Shown here piece by piece: positions 1 through 5,818 of a stretch of DNA of 6,892 nt. Below the pieces are notes generated by a model. That model saw nothing but the letters and a program-made list of their open reading frames with translations, searched no databases and was not told the DNA's origin. Made by a program: the position numbers and the translations under genes. The stretch's first letter is position 1. Each line of letters opens with the position of its first letter. Location of the stretch: positions 1 through 6,892 of the forward strand of contig JBHEMR010000035.1 of the NCBI GenBank assembly GCA_046262495.1, written 5' to 3'. This DNA comes from GCA-003244245 sp046262495 (GTDB taxonomy: Bacteria; Actinomycetota; Actinomycetes; Mycobacteriales; Pseudonocardiaceae).

Positions 1-6
1 CCGGTA

Positions 7-29
7 TTGTCGGTGCCGTGTTCTAGAAT
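7..29 (+). promoter_or_regulatory. PafBC-type (RecA-NDp) DNA-damage promoter
   Basis: The sequence reads TTGTCGGTG (7-15), then 8 bases, then TAGAAT (24-29). This matches the mycobacterial RecA-NDp consensus TTGTCRGTG-N8-TANNNT, the element recognised through the PafBC activator in the LexA-independent DNA-damage response. The ATG of the DUF222/HNH gene begins at 36, six bases after the -10 box, about where transcription should begin, so the mRNA is probably leaderless. The match is seen directly; damage induction is inferred from the motif. Confidence 0.85.
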
Positions 30-35
30 GGGTAC

Positions 36-1303
36 ATGTCGACGGCGGTGGTGTGGCAAGGCAGTGATGCCGAGTTGCTTGCCGAGCTGGCCGCGTTGGA
101 AACCCGGTTGCATTCGACATGGGCGGAGATGCTGTCAGTGATAGCCGAGGTCGATTCTCGGGCCACCGCTGTTACTGTCGGGTATCGCACAACGGTGGAT
201 GTGGTGCGCGCGGTCGGGCGGGTGTCGCGGGGCGAGGCCCGAGCTCGAGTCGCGGCTGCTGCTGATGTGCTACCCGGGCGCGGGTTGGGTGGGGCGCCGG
301 TGGAACCGCGGTTGCCGGCGACCGCGGCGGCGGTGGCCGAGCGCGCGATCGGCGCCGCGGACGTCACGGTGATCCGCTCAGTGCTAGCCCGCATCCCGGC
401 TCACGTGGATGACCAACAGCGCGCTGAGGTGAAAGCGGAGTTGGCTAAGCACGCCCGCATCCTGGATGCCGCGCAATTATCACTGTTGGGTGCGCGGATC
501 CTCGGCTACCTGAATCAGGACGGCCCGCGCCCGAAGGACTATCCCGAGACCCGTCGGCGGTTGACCTTCACCGATCGCGACGGCGGATATGAGCTGGGCG
601 GATGGCTCGACCGGGAGGCTGCGGAGATCGTCCGCTGCGCATTGAGCCCGCTGGCCGCGCCCGCCCGATCACCGACACCGAAGTCGATCTGCGGACCGGG
701 GCGCAGCGCGACGATAATGCCGTGGTCGAACTCGCCCGCCGTGCGCTGGACGCTGGTGACTTGCCCACGGAGGGTGGGGAACGCCCGCAGGTCGTGGTGA
801 CGGTGAGCCTGGCGGTGTTGCAGGGCCGGATCGGATCGGCGTCACTGGCCCTGAGTGGCCCGATCAACGCCGACGTCGCCCGGCGGATCGCCTGTGACGC
901 GCGGGTGATCCCGGTGGTGCTCGGTGCTCGGGGTGAACCGTTGGATGTGGGGCGGGCCAGCTACACGGTGCCGACCGCAATCCGCCGCGCGGTACTCCTC
1001 CGAGACGGCGGATGCGCTTTCCCTGGCTGTTCTATACCAGCCCGCTGGTGCGACATTCACCGCGCGATTCATTGGGCCGATCACGGCCCCACCAGTGTCG
1101 GGAACTGCGTGGCGCTGTGCGGCCGCCACCACCGCCTGGTTCACCATTCCCATTGGCGCATCGACATGACCAGCGGCATACCGGAATTCCACCCACCACC
1201 CTGGCTCGGCGGACCGCCCCGCCGCAAACCCACTCCACACCACGCCCGAGCTCATCCGAATCCGGGAATAACGCGGTCACGGCGCCTACGCTGGACTTGC
1301 CAG
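36..1303 (+). pseudogene. 13E12-family DUF222 / HNH endonuclease domain protein, frameshifted
   Basis: This is a DUF222-HNH protein of the mycobacterial 13E12 repeat family, probably a DNA-binding nuclease; the family's biological role is not settled. The N-terminal DUF222 part (about 209 codons, from the ATG at 36) is read in one frame up to LSPLAAP at 660-662. The rest of DUF222 and the HNH domain continue one base back, from RPITDTEV at 662. Restoring one C to the CCC run at 660-662 joins the two parts seamlessly. The HNH/zinc part spans about 989-1170 and shows CAFPGC, CDIH, an IHW segment and CGRHH; the usual FHPPPWLGGPP tail follows at about 1190-1220. The end is uncertain: the second frame has no stop until 2287, so the native stop seems lost, and 1303 marks only the edge of recognisable homology. 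Translation probably starts leaderless from the damage promoter at 7-29. The frame break could also be a sequencing error. Confidence 0.8.
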
Positions 1304-1945
1304 TCACGGGGACGCGTAGTCGTTCGTGACAATCATGATCAGGCCAGGAGAGGCGTTTTCGATGCCCGCGAACCGAGGCTCGACACGTACTTTGAACTGG
1401 GCAGCGAGCGCCTCAGCCTCAGCACGCTGATCGGTGCCCTCCTGGTAGTAGACGGTGGTCGTCGGGATCGTTCCACGGGCGTAATTGCCGACCTCGACCA
1501 CCGTCCAACCGGCAGCACTGAGATCACGCGCAGCTCGCGCAGCCAAGCCTCGGATTGTGCTGTTGTTGTAGACGCGCACCTCCCCGCGACTAGCGCCTAT
1601 GGCACTAGCGCCGTTGTCGCCGGCGGGAGGGCCCTCGGCGGAGCTTGGCGGACCGGGCGGGGAGACTGCGGGTGCTTCGGTGGAGGGCGCTTCGGTGGAG
1701 GGTGCTTCTGTGGGGGGCGAGATCACCGGTGGTGGATAGGGAATGACAGAAGGCACCGTCGATGCGCTGACGGGAGCATGGGTGGGGGTAACCGTGGGTT
1801 TCCCGATGGCCGCCGTCCGCTCTCCACGGGTCAGCGCCAACACCAACCCGATCAGGGCGGCGATGACCGCGAGCCCGAACAGCGCCAATCCGGCGGTGCG
1901 CAGCCGTCTGCTATCTCCAGTACCTCCACTACCCGGCGTGCCCAT
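1304..1945 (-). CDS. virR: VirR-like envelope protein with LytR C-terminal domain
   Basis: This 213-residue protein looks like the orthologue of M. tuberculosis Rv0431 (VirR), linked there to membrane vesicle release and cell-envelope integrity. It has a short cytoplasmic N-terminus with basic residues (about 1-17), one membrane helix (about 18-38), a long Pro/Thr/Ser/Ala linker (about 48-118) and a LytR_C domain (about 121-208, containing VRVYNNS, GWTVVEVGNY and TVYYQEG). It is most likely anchored in the inner membrane with the LytR_C domain outside. The linker holds three tandem copies of an APSTE-type unit, which helps make this protein longer than the roughly 164-residue tuberculosis form. 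The ATG lies 3 bases after the stop of the DUF3263 gene, so the two are probably translationally coupled; a weak purine-rich site (GAAGTAGG) precedes it. Assignment rests on domain order plus the def-DUF3263 neighbourhood. Confidence 0.85.
   Translation of the reverse strand: MGTPGSGGTGDSRRLRTAGLALFGLAVIAALIGLVLALTRGERTAAIGKPTVTPTHAPVSASTVPSVIPYPPPVISPPTEAPSTEAPSTEAPAVSPPGPPSSAEGPPAGDNGASAIGASRGEVRVYNNSTIRGLAARAARDLSAAGWTVVEVGNYARGTIPTTTVYYQEGTDQRAEAEALAAQFKVRVEPRFAGIENASPGLIMIVTNDYASP
1672..1716. repeat. Three tandem 15-bp repeats in the virR linker
   Basis: Three consecutive 15-base units lie at 1672-1686, 1687-1701 and 1702-1716. Units one and two differ at one position; unit three is diverged at two or three positions. 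The length is a multiple of three, so copy-number change would keep the frame. On the minus strand each unit encodes an Ala-Pro-Ser-Thr-Glu-type pentapeptide of the VirR linker. Confidence 0.85.
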
Positions 1946-1948
1946 GGC

Positions 1949-2245
1949 CTACTTCGGTCCGACGCCGAGCCGGCGAGCGGCCCGCGCGCGCTGGCGACCG
2001 GACCGCAGCCGACGCAGTCGCTTGACCAACATCGGGTCGACAGCAAGCGCCGCGGGGCGGTCGATCATGCTGTTGAGGGTCTGGTAATAGCGAGTGGCGG
2101 ACATGTCGAACAGCTCACGGATGGCCTGCTCCTTGGTACCGGCGTATTTCCACCACTGACGCTCGAAGGCCAACATCTCGCACTCTTGGGCGCTCAGGCC
2201 CTCGGGCTGGTCGTCGATCAGGTGCATCGCCTGTGCGGCGTCCAT
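1949..2245 (-). CDS. DUF3263 family protein (Rv0430-like), putative helix-turn-helix
   Basis: This small 98-residue protein resembles M. tuberculosis Rv0430. The DUF3263 core runs from about residue 17 to 82, with LSAQECEMLAFERQWW, GTKEQAIRELF and SATRYYQTLNSMID. The segment at about 36-60 looks like a helix-turn-helix of the sigma-region-4 type, and the C-terminal third is strongly basic (KRLRRLRSGRQRARAARR), which together suggest nucleic-acid binding. That function is inferred; the family has none firmly assigned. The frame is open upstream to an ATG at 2335, but 2245 is preferred because GAGGAG lies 4 bases before it (2250-2255 on the plus strand) and the protein then starts MDAAQAM, close to the family's usual length. 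It is first in an operon with virR, 3 bases apart, and divergent from def. An inverted repeat sits 25 bases upstream of this start. Confidence 0.87.
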   Translation of the reverse strand: MDAAQAMHLIDDQPEGLSAQECEMLAFERQWWKYAGTKEQAIRELFDMSATRYYQTLNSMIDRPAALAVDPMLVKRLRRLRSGRQRARAARRLGVGPK

Positions 2246-2270
2246 CGCGCTCCTCGGTTCCCAACCGTGC

Positions 2271-2290
2271 GAATCACAGTGGTGTGATTC
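2271..2290. promoter_or_regulatory. Perfect 8+8 inverted repeat in the DUF3263/def divergent spacer, candidate operator
   Basis: GAATCACA (2271-2278) and TGTGATTC (2283-2290) are perfect reverse complements separated by GTGG. The palindrome lies 26-45 bases upstream of the DUF3263 start and about 100 bases upstream of def, in a short intergenic region where regulators of either operon would bind. It could be a dimer binding site, perhaps for the DUF3263 protein itself or another regulator, or a small hairpin in the 5' leader of the minus-strand transcript. The symmetry is seen directly; the role is inferred. Confidence 0.55.
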
Positions 2291-2377
2291 TGGCCAGCAT
2301 TGAACCATGCGGGGGCCGGGACGGACCGGGGGCACCCCGACACGTGCCCAGGATGCCGGGTGGCGTCCGTCAACGAT

Positions 2378-2383
2378 TACTGT
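2378..2383 (+). promoter_or_regulatory. Candidate -10 box for def (leaderless)
   Basis: TACTGT fits the mycobacterial TANNNT -10 consensus and ends 8 bases before the def ATG at 2392. That places the transcription start at or within a base or two of the start codon. No Shine-Dalgarno sequence is visible before this ATG, which fits a leaderless or near-leaderless mRNA. No clear -35 box is seen. Confidence 0.5.
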
Positions 2384-2391
2384 TCCCCATC

Positions 2392-2958
2392 ATGGCTGTA
2401 TGTCCGATCCGGATCGTCGGCGACCCGGTGCTGCACAACCCCACTAGGCTCGTCACGAACTTCGGCGCGGAGCTACACGCGCTGGTTGACGACATGTTCG
2501 ACACGATGGCAGCCGCCCAGGGTGTCGGGCTCGCCGCCAATCAGATCGGCGTGGACCTGCGTCTGTTCGTCTACGACTGCGCGGATGAGCAGGGCGGACG
2601 CCAGCGGGGTGTGGTGGTCAACGGGGTCCTGGAGACCAGCGAGCGTCCCGAGACCATGCCCGACCCCGACGATGACTGGGAAGGTTGCCTATCGGTACCG
2701 GGTGAGTCCTTCCCCACCGGGCGGGCCGCCTGGGCGCAGGTCACCGGCGTCGACGCCGACGGCGCGCCGGTCACCGTGGAGGGCACCGGCCTGCTGGCGC
2801 GATGCCTGCAGCACGAGACCGATCACCTCGACGGGATGCTGTACCTCAACCGGTTGGTCGGCCGGTACGCCCGCGAGGCGAAGAAAATGCTCAAGGCCCA
2901 AGGTTGGGGCGTGCCTGGGCTGAGCTGGAACCCTGCCGCAGCCGGCCCCGAAGGCTGA
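2392..2958 (+). CDS. def: Peptide deformylase
   Basis: Peptide deformylase removes the formyl group from the N-terminal methionine of nascent proteins at the ribosome; it is a cytosolic metalloenzyme and usually essential. The 188-residue protein has all three family motifs: GVGLAANQ (44-51), EGCLS (97-101, metal ligand C99) and HETDH (141-145, ligands H141 and H145, catalytic E142). The N-terminal IRIVGDPVLH and C-terminal GWGVPGLSW are typical of mycobacterial Def. The frame is open upstream to 2233, but the ATG at 2392 is chosen because homology begins there (MAVCPIRIVGDP) and a -10 box lies just upstream. One mild oddity is VVNGVL, where many homologues have an Asn-Pro. It is divergent from DUF3263-virR, as in M. 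tuberculosis, but the gene that follows differs from the acetyltransferase expected there. All catalytic residues are present, so it should be active. Confidence 0.97.
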   Translation: MAVCPIRIVGDPVLHNPTRLVTNFGAELHALVDDMFDTMAAAQGVGLAANQIGVDLRLFVYDCADEQGGRQRGVVVNGVLETSERPETMPDPDDDWEGCLSVPGESFPTGRAAWAQVTGVDADGAPVTVEGTGLLARCLQHETDHLDGMLYLNRLVGRYAREAKKMLKAQGWGVPGLSWNPAAAGPEG

Positions 2959-2966
2959 GCACGCGC

Positions 2967-2986
2967 GGCGCCCGGCGGAGGGCGTC
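2967..2986 (+). terminator. Possible GC-rich terminator hairpin after def
   Basis: A 7-bp stem (GGCGCCC paired with GGGCGTC, one G-U pair) with a 6-base loop starts 8 bases after the def stop. There is no U-tract, which is common for mycobacterial terminators but also makes the call weak, since GC-rich hairpins arise easily by chance in this composition. Confidence 0.35.
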
Positions 2987-3080
2987 AGACAGCTATCCGG
3001 CTCCGAATGACGGTTTCAGGCCGTAAAGCTAGCGGAACAGAAGGTGGTGTGGTGACGTTGCCTTCGTAACGGTGTAATCG

Positions 3081-4010
3081 TTGAAGGCGGTGGTCGGGGT
3101 GGATCCCTTGGACTCCTACTCGCGGACGGTCAGCTCGGTGGCGGCGGCGGTCACCCCGCACGTCGCGAGCCTGCGGGTCGGGTCGGGCGTCGGGTCGGGT
3201 GTCGTGTTCGCTGACGATGGACTGCTTCTAACCAACGCGCACGTCGTCGGCGCCGCCCGCGATGGTGTCGCGGCGTTCACCAACGGCACCGAGCGCCGCT
3301 TCGACGTAGTCGGCGTCGACCCGTTGTCCGATCTCGCGGTGCTCCGGACCCGCGGCGCTACGCCGGCCGCAGCCGTCCTAGGCGACGCCGACGGTCTGGT
3401 CGTCGGACAGTTGGTGATCGCCGTTGGCAATCCCCTCGGCCTCGCCGGATCGGTAACCGCCGGAGTGATCAGTGGGCTGGGCCGGTCGCTGCCGGTGCGT
3501 TCGGGCCGCGCCGTGCGGGTGATCGAGGACGTGATCCAGACCGACGCCGCGCTCAACCCCGGCAACTCCGGTGGCGCGCTGGCCGATGCCAGCGCCAAAG
3601 TGGTCGGCATCAACACCGCCGTCGCTGGTGTCGGGCTCGGGATGGCAGTGCCGATCAACACGACCACCCGCCGGATCATCGGCGCGCTGCTGGCCGACGG
3701 CCGGGTGCGCCGCGGTTACCTCGGGCTCGTCGGGACGCCCGCCCCGCTGCCTGGACCGGTCGCCCAACGCACCGGCCAGACGTCGGGACTGCGTCTCGTG
3801 GAGGTCATTCCGGGAAGTCCCGCCGACCGGGCCGGACTGCACACCGGGGATATCGTGCTCAGCGCCGGGCGCAAGCCCGTCACCGACGCCCAGGGTATCC
3901 AGCGCCAGTTGTTCTCCGAAGCCATCGGCACCACCCTGCCGATCACTGTCCTGCGCAACGGCGCGATGGTCGATGTGATCACGGTGCCCACCGAGCTGGT
4001 AGCGAGTTAG
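3081..4010 (+). CDS. HtrA/DegP-like S1C serine protease with PDZ domain
   Basis: This is a trypsin-fold serine protease of the HtrA type, which normally handles damaged or misfolded proteins. The catalytic triad is visible in canonical motifs: H54 in TNAHVV, D84 in LSDLAVL and S163 in GNSGG; IQTDAALNPGNSGG is the classic S1C signature. One PDZ domain covers about 213-306 (RGYLGL, VIPGSPADRAGLHTGDIVLSAG). At 309 residues it holds only the protease and PDZ parts. No signal peptide or membrane helix is seen at the N-terminus, unlike most HtrA proteins, so it may act in the cytoplasm. The start is uncertain: a TAA at 3075-3077 blocks upstream extension, making the TTG at 3081 the longest choice; GTG at 3090 or 3099, or TTG at 3108, are possible. 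No good ribosome site precedes any of them. It stands alone between def and the mau-like cluster, 91 bases before the next start. Confidence 0.9.
   Translation: MKAVVGVDPLDSYSRTVSSVAAAVTPHVASLRVGSGVGSGVVFADDGLLLTNAHVVGAARDGVAAFTNGTERRFDVVGVDPLSDLAVLRTRGATPAAAVLGDADGLVVGQLVIAVGNPLGLAGSVTAGVISGLGRSLPVRSGRAVRVIEDVIQTDAALNPGNSGGALADASAKVVGINTAVAGVGLGMAVPINTTTRRIIGALLADGRVRRGYLGLVGTPAPLPGPVAQRTGQTSGLRLVEVIPGSPADRAGLHTGDIVLSAGRKPVTDAQGIQRQLFSEAIGTTLPITVLRNGAMVDVITVPTELVAS
3177..3200. repeat. 12-bp tandem duplication in the protease gene
   Basis: Two adjacent 12-base units (3177-3188 and 3189-3200) differ only at the last base. They encode a repeated Val-Gly-Ser-Gly just before the first strand of the protease domain, giving GVGSGVGSG. 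The duplication keeps the frame and lies in a loop where length change should be tolerated. Confidence 0.75.
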
Positions 4011-4101
4011 TCAGGCCCGGGACACGCCGTAACGAATCGTGGCCCGCGATAACGGTGGGTGTGCGACTATCGCTCGCAGTGTCCAGGAGCGGGAGCTAGC
4101 T

Positions 4102-4836
4102 ATGACGACGTCGCTGGAACGCGGACGGTACGACTGGCCGTGGCGGGGCGGTCCTGGATTCGTCACCCCGGATGGCTCCCGGATTTTCCTGCGCGGCCGT
4201 GCGCTGGACGTGTCTAGGCCGTGGTCGTGCGGGTTCATCGCTTTGGTCCGGGGGGTCCGCCGATCGTTCACTGTCGCCGAGGCCGGCGCTTTCGACTGGC
4301 ACGCCACGTTCACCACGATCCCCGATCAGCTGCTCCGCCAGCCCTACAACGCCGGTGAGCTGGTCATCGGCATTCGAAACAAGGCCGACGATTATCGGGC
4401 AGCCTGGCGTGGACCGTGGTTCGAACTGCACACTCGAGGCAGCGGTTCCGCGGACGGGATCAGCACGATTTTCGACGCCTTCCGGCTGACGGACACGCCG
4501 CTGGGATTACTGGCTGCGCCACGCAGCGCTAGACAGGCCCAGCTGGAACCGGTGCGAGTGGCCAAGGGGATCCCCGGAATCGGCTATCTGACCATCGAAC
4601 GCCCCGGCGCCAGCCAGCTCGTGGTCCCCGACTTCCGGGGCCATCTGACCCAGCATGGCGAGCTGTGGCGCGAGCCACTCGGGCCCGGCGCGCAGGGTCG
4701 GTCCCGGTCCGACGCCCTGATCCTGGCCACTCCTACAGCGATCACCCGCCTGGTTCCCGGACCAGCCGACACCGCGGATCCGAACGAAGCACTAGCCTTT
4801 CTTGACGACTTGAGCGTGATTTGGGAGCCCGCATGA
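4102..4836 (+). CDS. Unrecognised soluble protein, first gene of the mau-like cluster
   Basis: I do not recognise this 244-residue protein. It is rich in Trp, Gly and Arg near the N-terminus (RYDWPWRGGPGF), has one cysteine (C43), and shows no signal peptide or membrane helix, so it should be cytoplasmic. Alternating hydrophobic and polar stretches (RIFLRGRALDV, ELVIGIRNK, IGYLTIERPG) suggest a mainly beta fold. The start at 4102 is favoured over the GTG at 4039 by GGGAG at 4091-4095, 6 bases upstream. Its stop overlaps the start of the MauE-like gene in ATGA (4833-4836), so it is translationally coupled and probably acts in the same process. The 91 bases before it are the only place within the cluster for a promoter; I see no strong consensus there. 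It does not resemble the methylamine dehydrogenase large subunit. It is clearly a real gene by codon pattern, ribosome site and overlap; no function is assigned. Confidence 0.8.
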   Translation: MTTSLERGRYDWPWRGGPGFVTPDGSRIFLRGRALDVSRPWSCGFIALVRGVRRSFTVAEAGAFDWHATFTTIPDQLLRQPYNAGELVIGIRNKADDYRAAWRGPWFELHTRGSGSADGISTIFDAFRLTDTPLGLLAAPRSARQAQLEPVRVAKGIPGIGYLTIERPGASQLVVPDFRGHLTQHGELWREPLGPGAQGRSRSDALILATPTAITRLVPGPADTADPNEALAFLDDLSVIWEPA

Positions 4837-5324
4837 TTCTGCTGGGGGTGCCCGTGCTCGCAGGCGCATTCCTCCTCGTAGAGGCGGGTCTCGAGCACAT
4901 CAGGGCACCTAAGATGTTGGCTCGCGCAGCTGGCACCGGGTTGGTGGCCGCGCGTGCCATCGCGACCGTCGAATTCGTCATCGGGGTGCCGTCGGTAGCC
5001 GCGGTGGTCTTCGGTACCGCCGGGTTGCGATGGGCGCTGGCCGCCCAGGCTGTGATGTACGTAGCCTTCGCCGCCCACCTGTCGTGGCGCCGCTACCGGC
5101 GCGACGAGTCGGACTGTGGCTGCAACCGGATGGGTACCCAGGTCGGTACCGGTGGGATCGCCCGGGCCGTCGTGCTGGCGGCCGCCACGTGTGCCGCGAC
5201 CACCCTGTATCCGGCCGCCGCTCTGCCCGGCGGAGACATCGCGATCCTGCTGGTGGCCTGCGCTGCGGTGGTGGCCGTACTGCTGTACACGCTGCCGGCG
5301 GCGGTCGACGGACGCGCAGCGTGA
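4833..5324 (+). CDS. MauE/DoxX-like redox-associated membrane protein
   Basis: This 163-residue integral membrane protein resembles MauE, which in methylamine-using bacteria is needed to produce the disulfide-rich small subunit of methylamine dehydrogenase. About four to five membrane helices are visible (roughly 1-20, 43-61, 66-85, 108-128, 133-153). The hallmark is the loop DCGCNRMGTQVGTGGIAR (94-111), with paired cysteines C95 and C97 followed by a Gly-rich turn and an Arg, as in MauE proteins; C120 and C143 lie in later helices. The ATG at 4833 overlaps the previous stop by 4 bases and has GGGAG 5 bases upstream (4823-4827). Its own stop overlaps the next start (GTGA, 5321-5324). Passing electrons to or from the MauD-like neighbour is inferred from family and context. 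A plain DoxX-type protein is the alternative, but the Cys pair and the MauD partner favour MauE. Confidence 0.85.
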   Translation: MILLGVPVLAGAFLLVEAGLEHIRAPKMLARAAGTGLVAARAIATVEFVIGVPSVAAVVFGTAGLRWALAAQAVMYVAFAAHLSWRRYRRDESDCGCNRMGTQVGTGGIARAVVLAAATCAATTLYPAAALPGGDIAILLVACAAVVAVLLYTLPAAVDGRAA

Positions 5325-5818
5325 GCACGCTCACCGCTGCACTCGTGCTGAGCTGGGGCTGCCTGGCGGTGCTGGCGCTGGCGATGGCCGGGATCTTGCG
5401 GCAGCTGCGAGAGCTACAGGCCGAGGTGGCCCAGCTCAGCGCGCCACCATGGCGCGCCGCAGCGGGCCGCCGGGTGGCGGAGTTGGCCGGCGCGGCTCCC
5501 CTGGTCCTGCTGGTACTCGACCCCGGGTGCAGCTTCTGCGACGCGGTGCACGAGCCGTTCACCCGGCTGGCCGGCGAGCATCCCGGTACCCGGTTCGAGG
5601 TGTTGTCACCGCGAACACGGTGGGCTGACACACCGAACATCCGGTCCCGGGTGGACCCGGACCTCGTCAGGGAACTCGACCTGCCATGGGCACCGGCGCT
5701 GCTGCACGTCGGCGCCGACGGCACGGTGCTGGCCGGACAGCCAGTGCAGTCCCCGGAGCTTCTCGACGAGCAGGTGACGACCCTGCTGAACACCGCCCCG
5801 CACCGGCAAGGAGCGTGA
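5321..5818 (+). CDS. MauD/TlpA-like membrane-anchored thioredoxin-fold protein
   Basis: A 165-residue thiol-disulfide protein. An N-terminal membrane helix (about 4-24) is followed by a short Gln/Glu-rich stretch (27-40, possible coiled coil) and a thioredoxin-like domain (about 48-158). The active site is C70-S-F-C73 in LDPGCSFCDAVHEPF, and the cis-proline is probably P125 in LPWAPALLHV, followed by a GADG turn. By analogy with MauD it would work outside the membrane as a disulfide oxidase, reductase or isomerase on a secreted client. The GTG at 5321 is chosen because it overlaps the MauE-like stop by 4 bases and places the helix at the very N-terminus; the ribosome site is weak, as expected for coupled translation. 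The frame is open further upstream, but that is shadow coding over the MauE gene. The stop overlaps the next ATG by one base (TGATG), making the Cys-rich Tat protein its probable substrate. Confidence 0.88.
   Translation: MSTLTAALVLSWGCLAVLALAMAGILRQLRELQAEVAQLSAPPWRAAAGRRVAELAGAAPLVLLVLDPGCSFCDAVHEPFTRLAGEHPGTRFEVLSPRTRWADTPNIRSRVDPDLVRELDLPWAPALLHVGADGTVLAGQPVQSPELLDEQVTTLLNTAPHRQGA

Noticed and set aside
1304..2287. Plus-strand open frame antisense to virR and DUF3263, as a genuine coding extension
   Set aside because: Its translation is low in complexity (Gly/Cys/Arg-rich) and matches nothing, while the minus strand encodes two recognisable proteins. Long antisense frames are common at this GC content.
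2271..2290. CRP-type binding site
   Set aside because: A CRP site reads TGTGA-N6-TCACA; here the half-sites point the other way (TCACA-N4-TGTGA) with a different spacing.
2246..2335. Longer DUF3263 starting at 2335
   Set aside because: The extension has no family similarity and covers the palindrome and def promoter region; GAGGAG directly supports 2245.
2233..2391. Longer deformylase starting at 2233
   Set aside because: Family homology begins at the ATG at 2392, and the extra 53 residues would overlap the DUF3263 start and the spacer.
3067..3081. Shared promoter motif CGTAACG before the protease gene and again at 4029-4035
   Set aside because: Only seven bases match, placement relative to each start differs, and neither gives a good -10/-35 pair; likely chance.
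4039..4101. Upstream GTG start for the unrecognised cluster gene
   Set aside because: The ATG at 4102 has GGGAG at proper spacing; the GTG at 4039 has no ribosome site and the added residues look non-coding.
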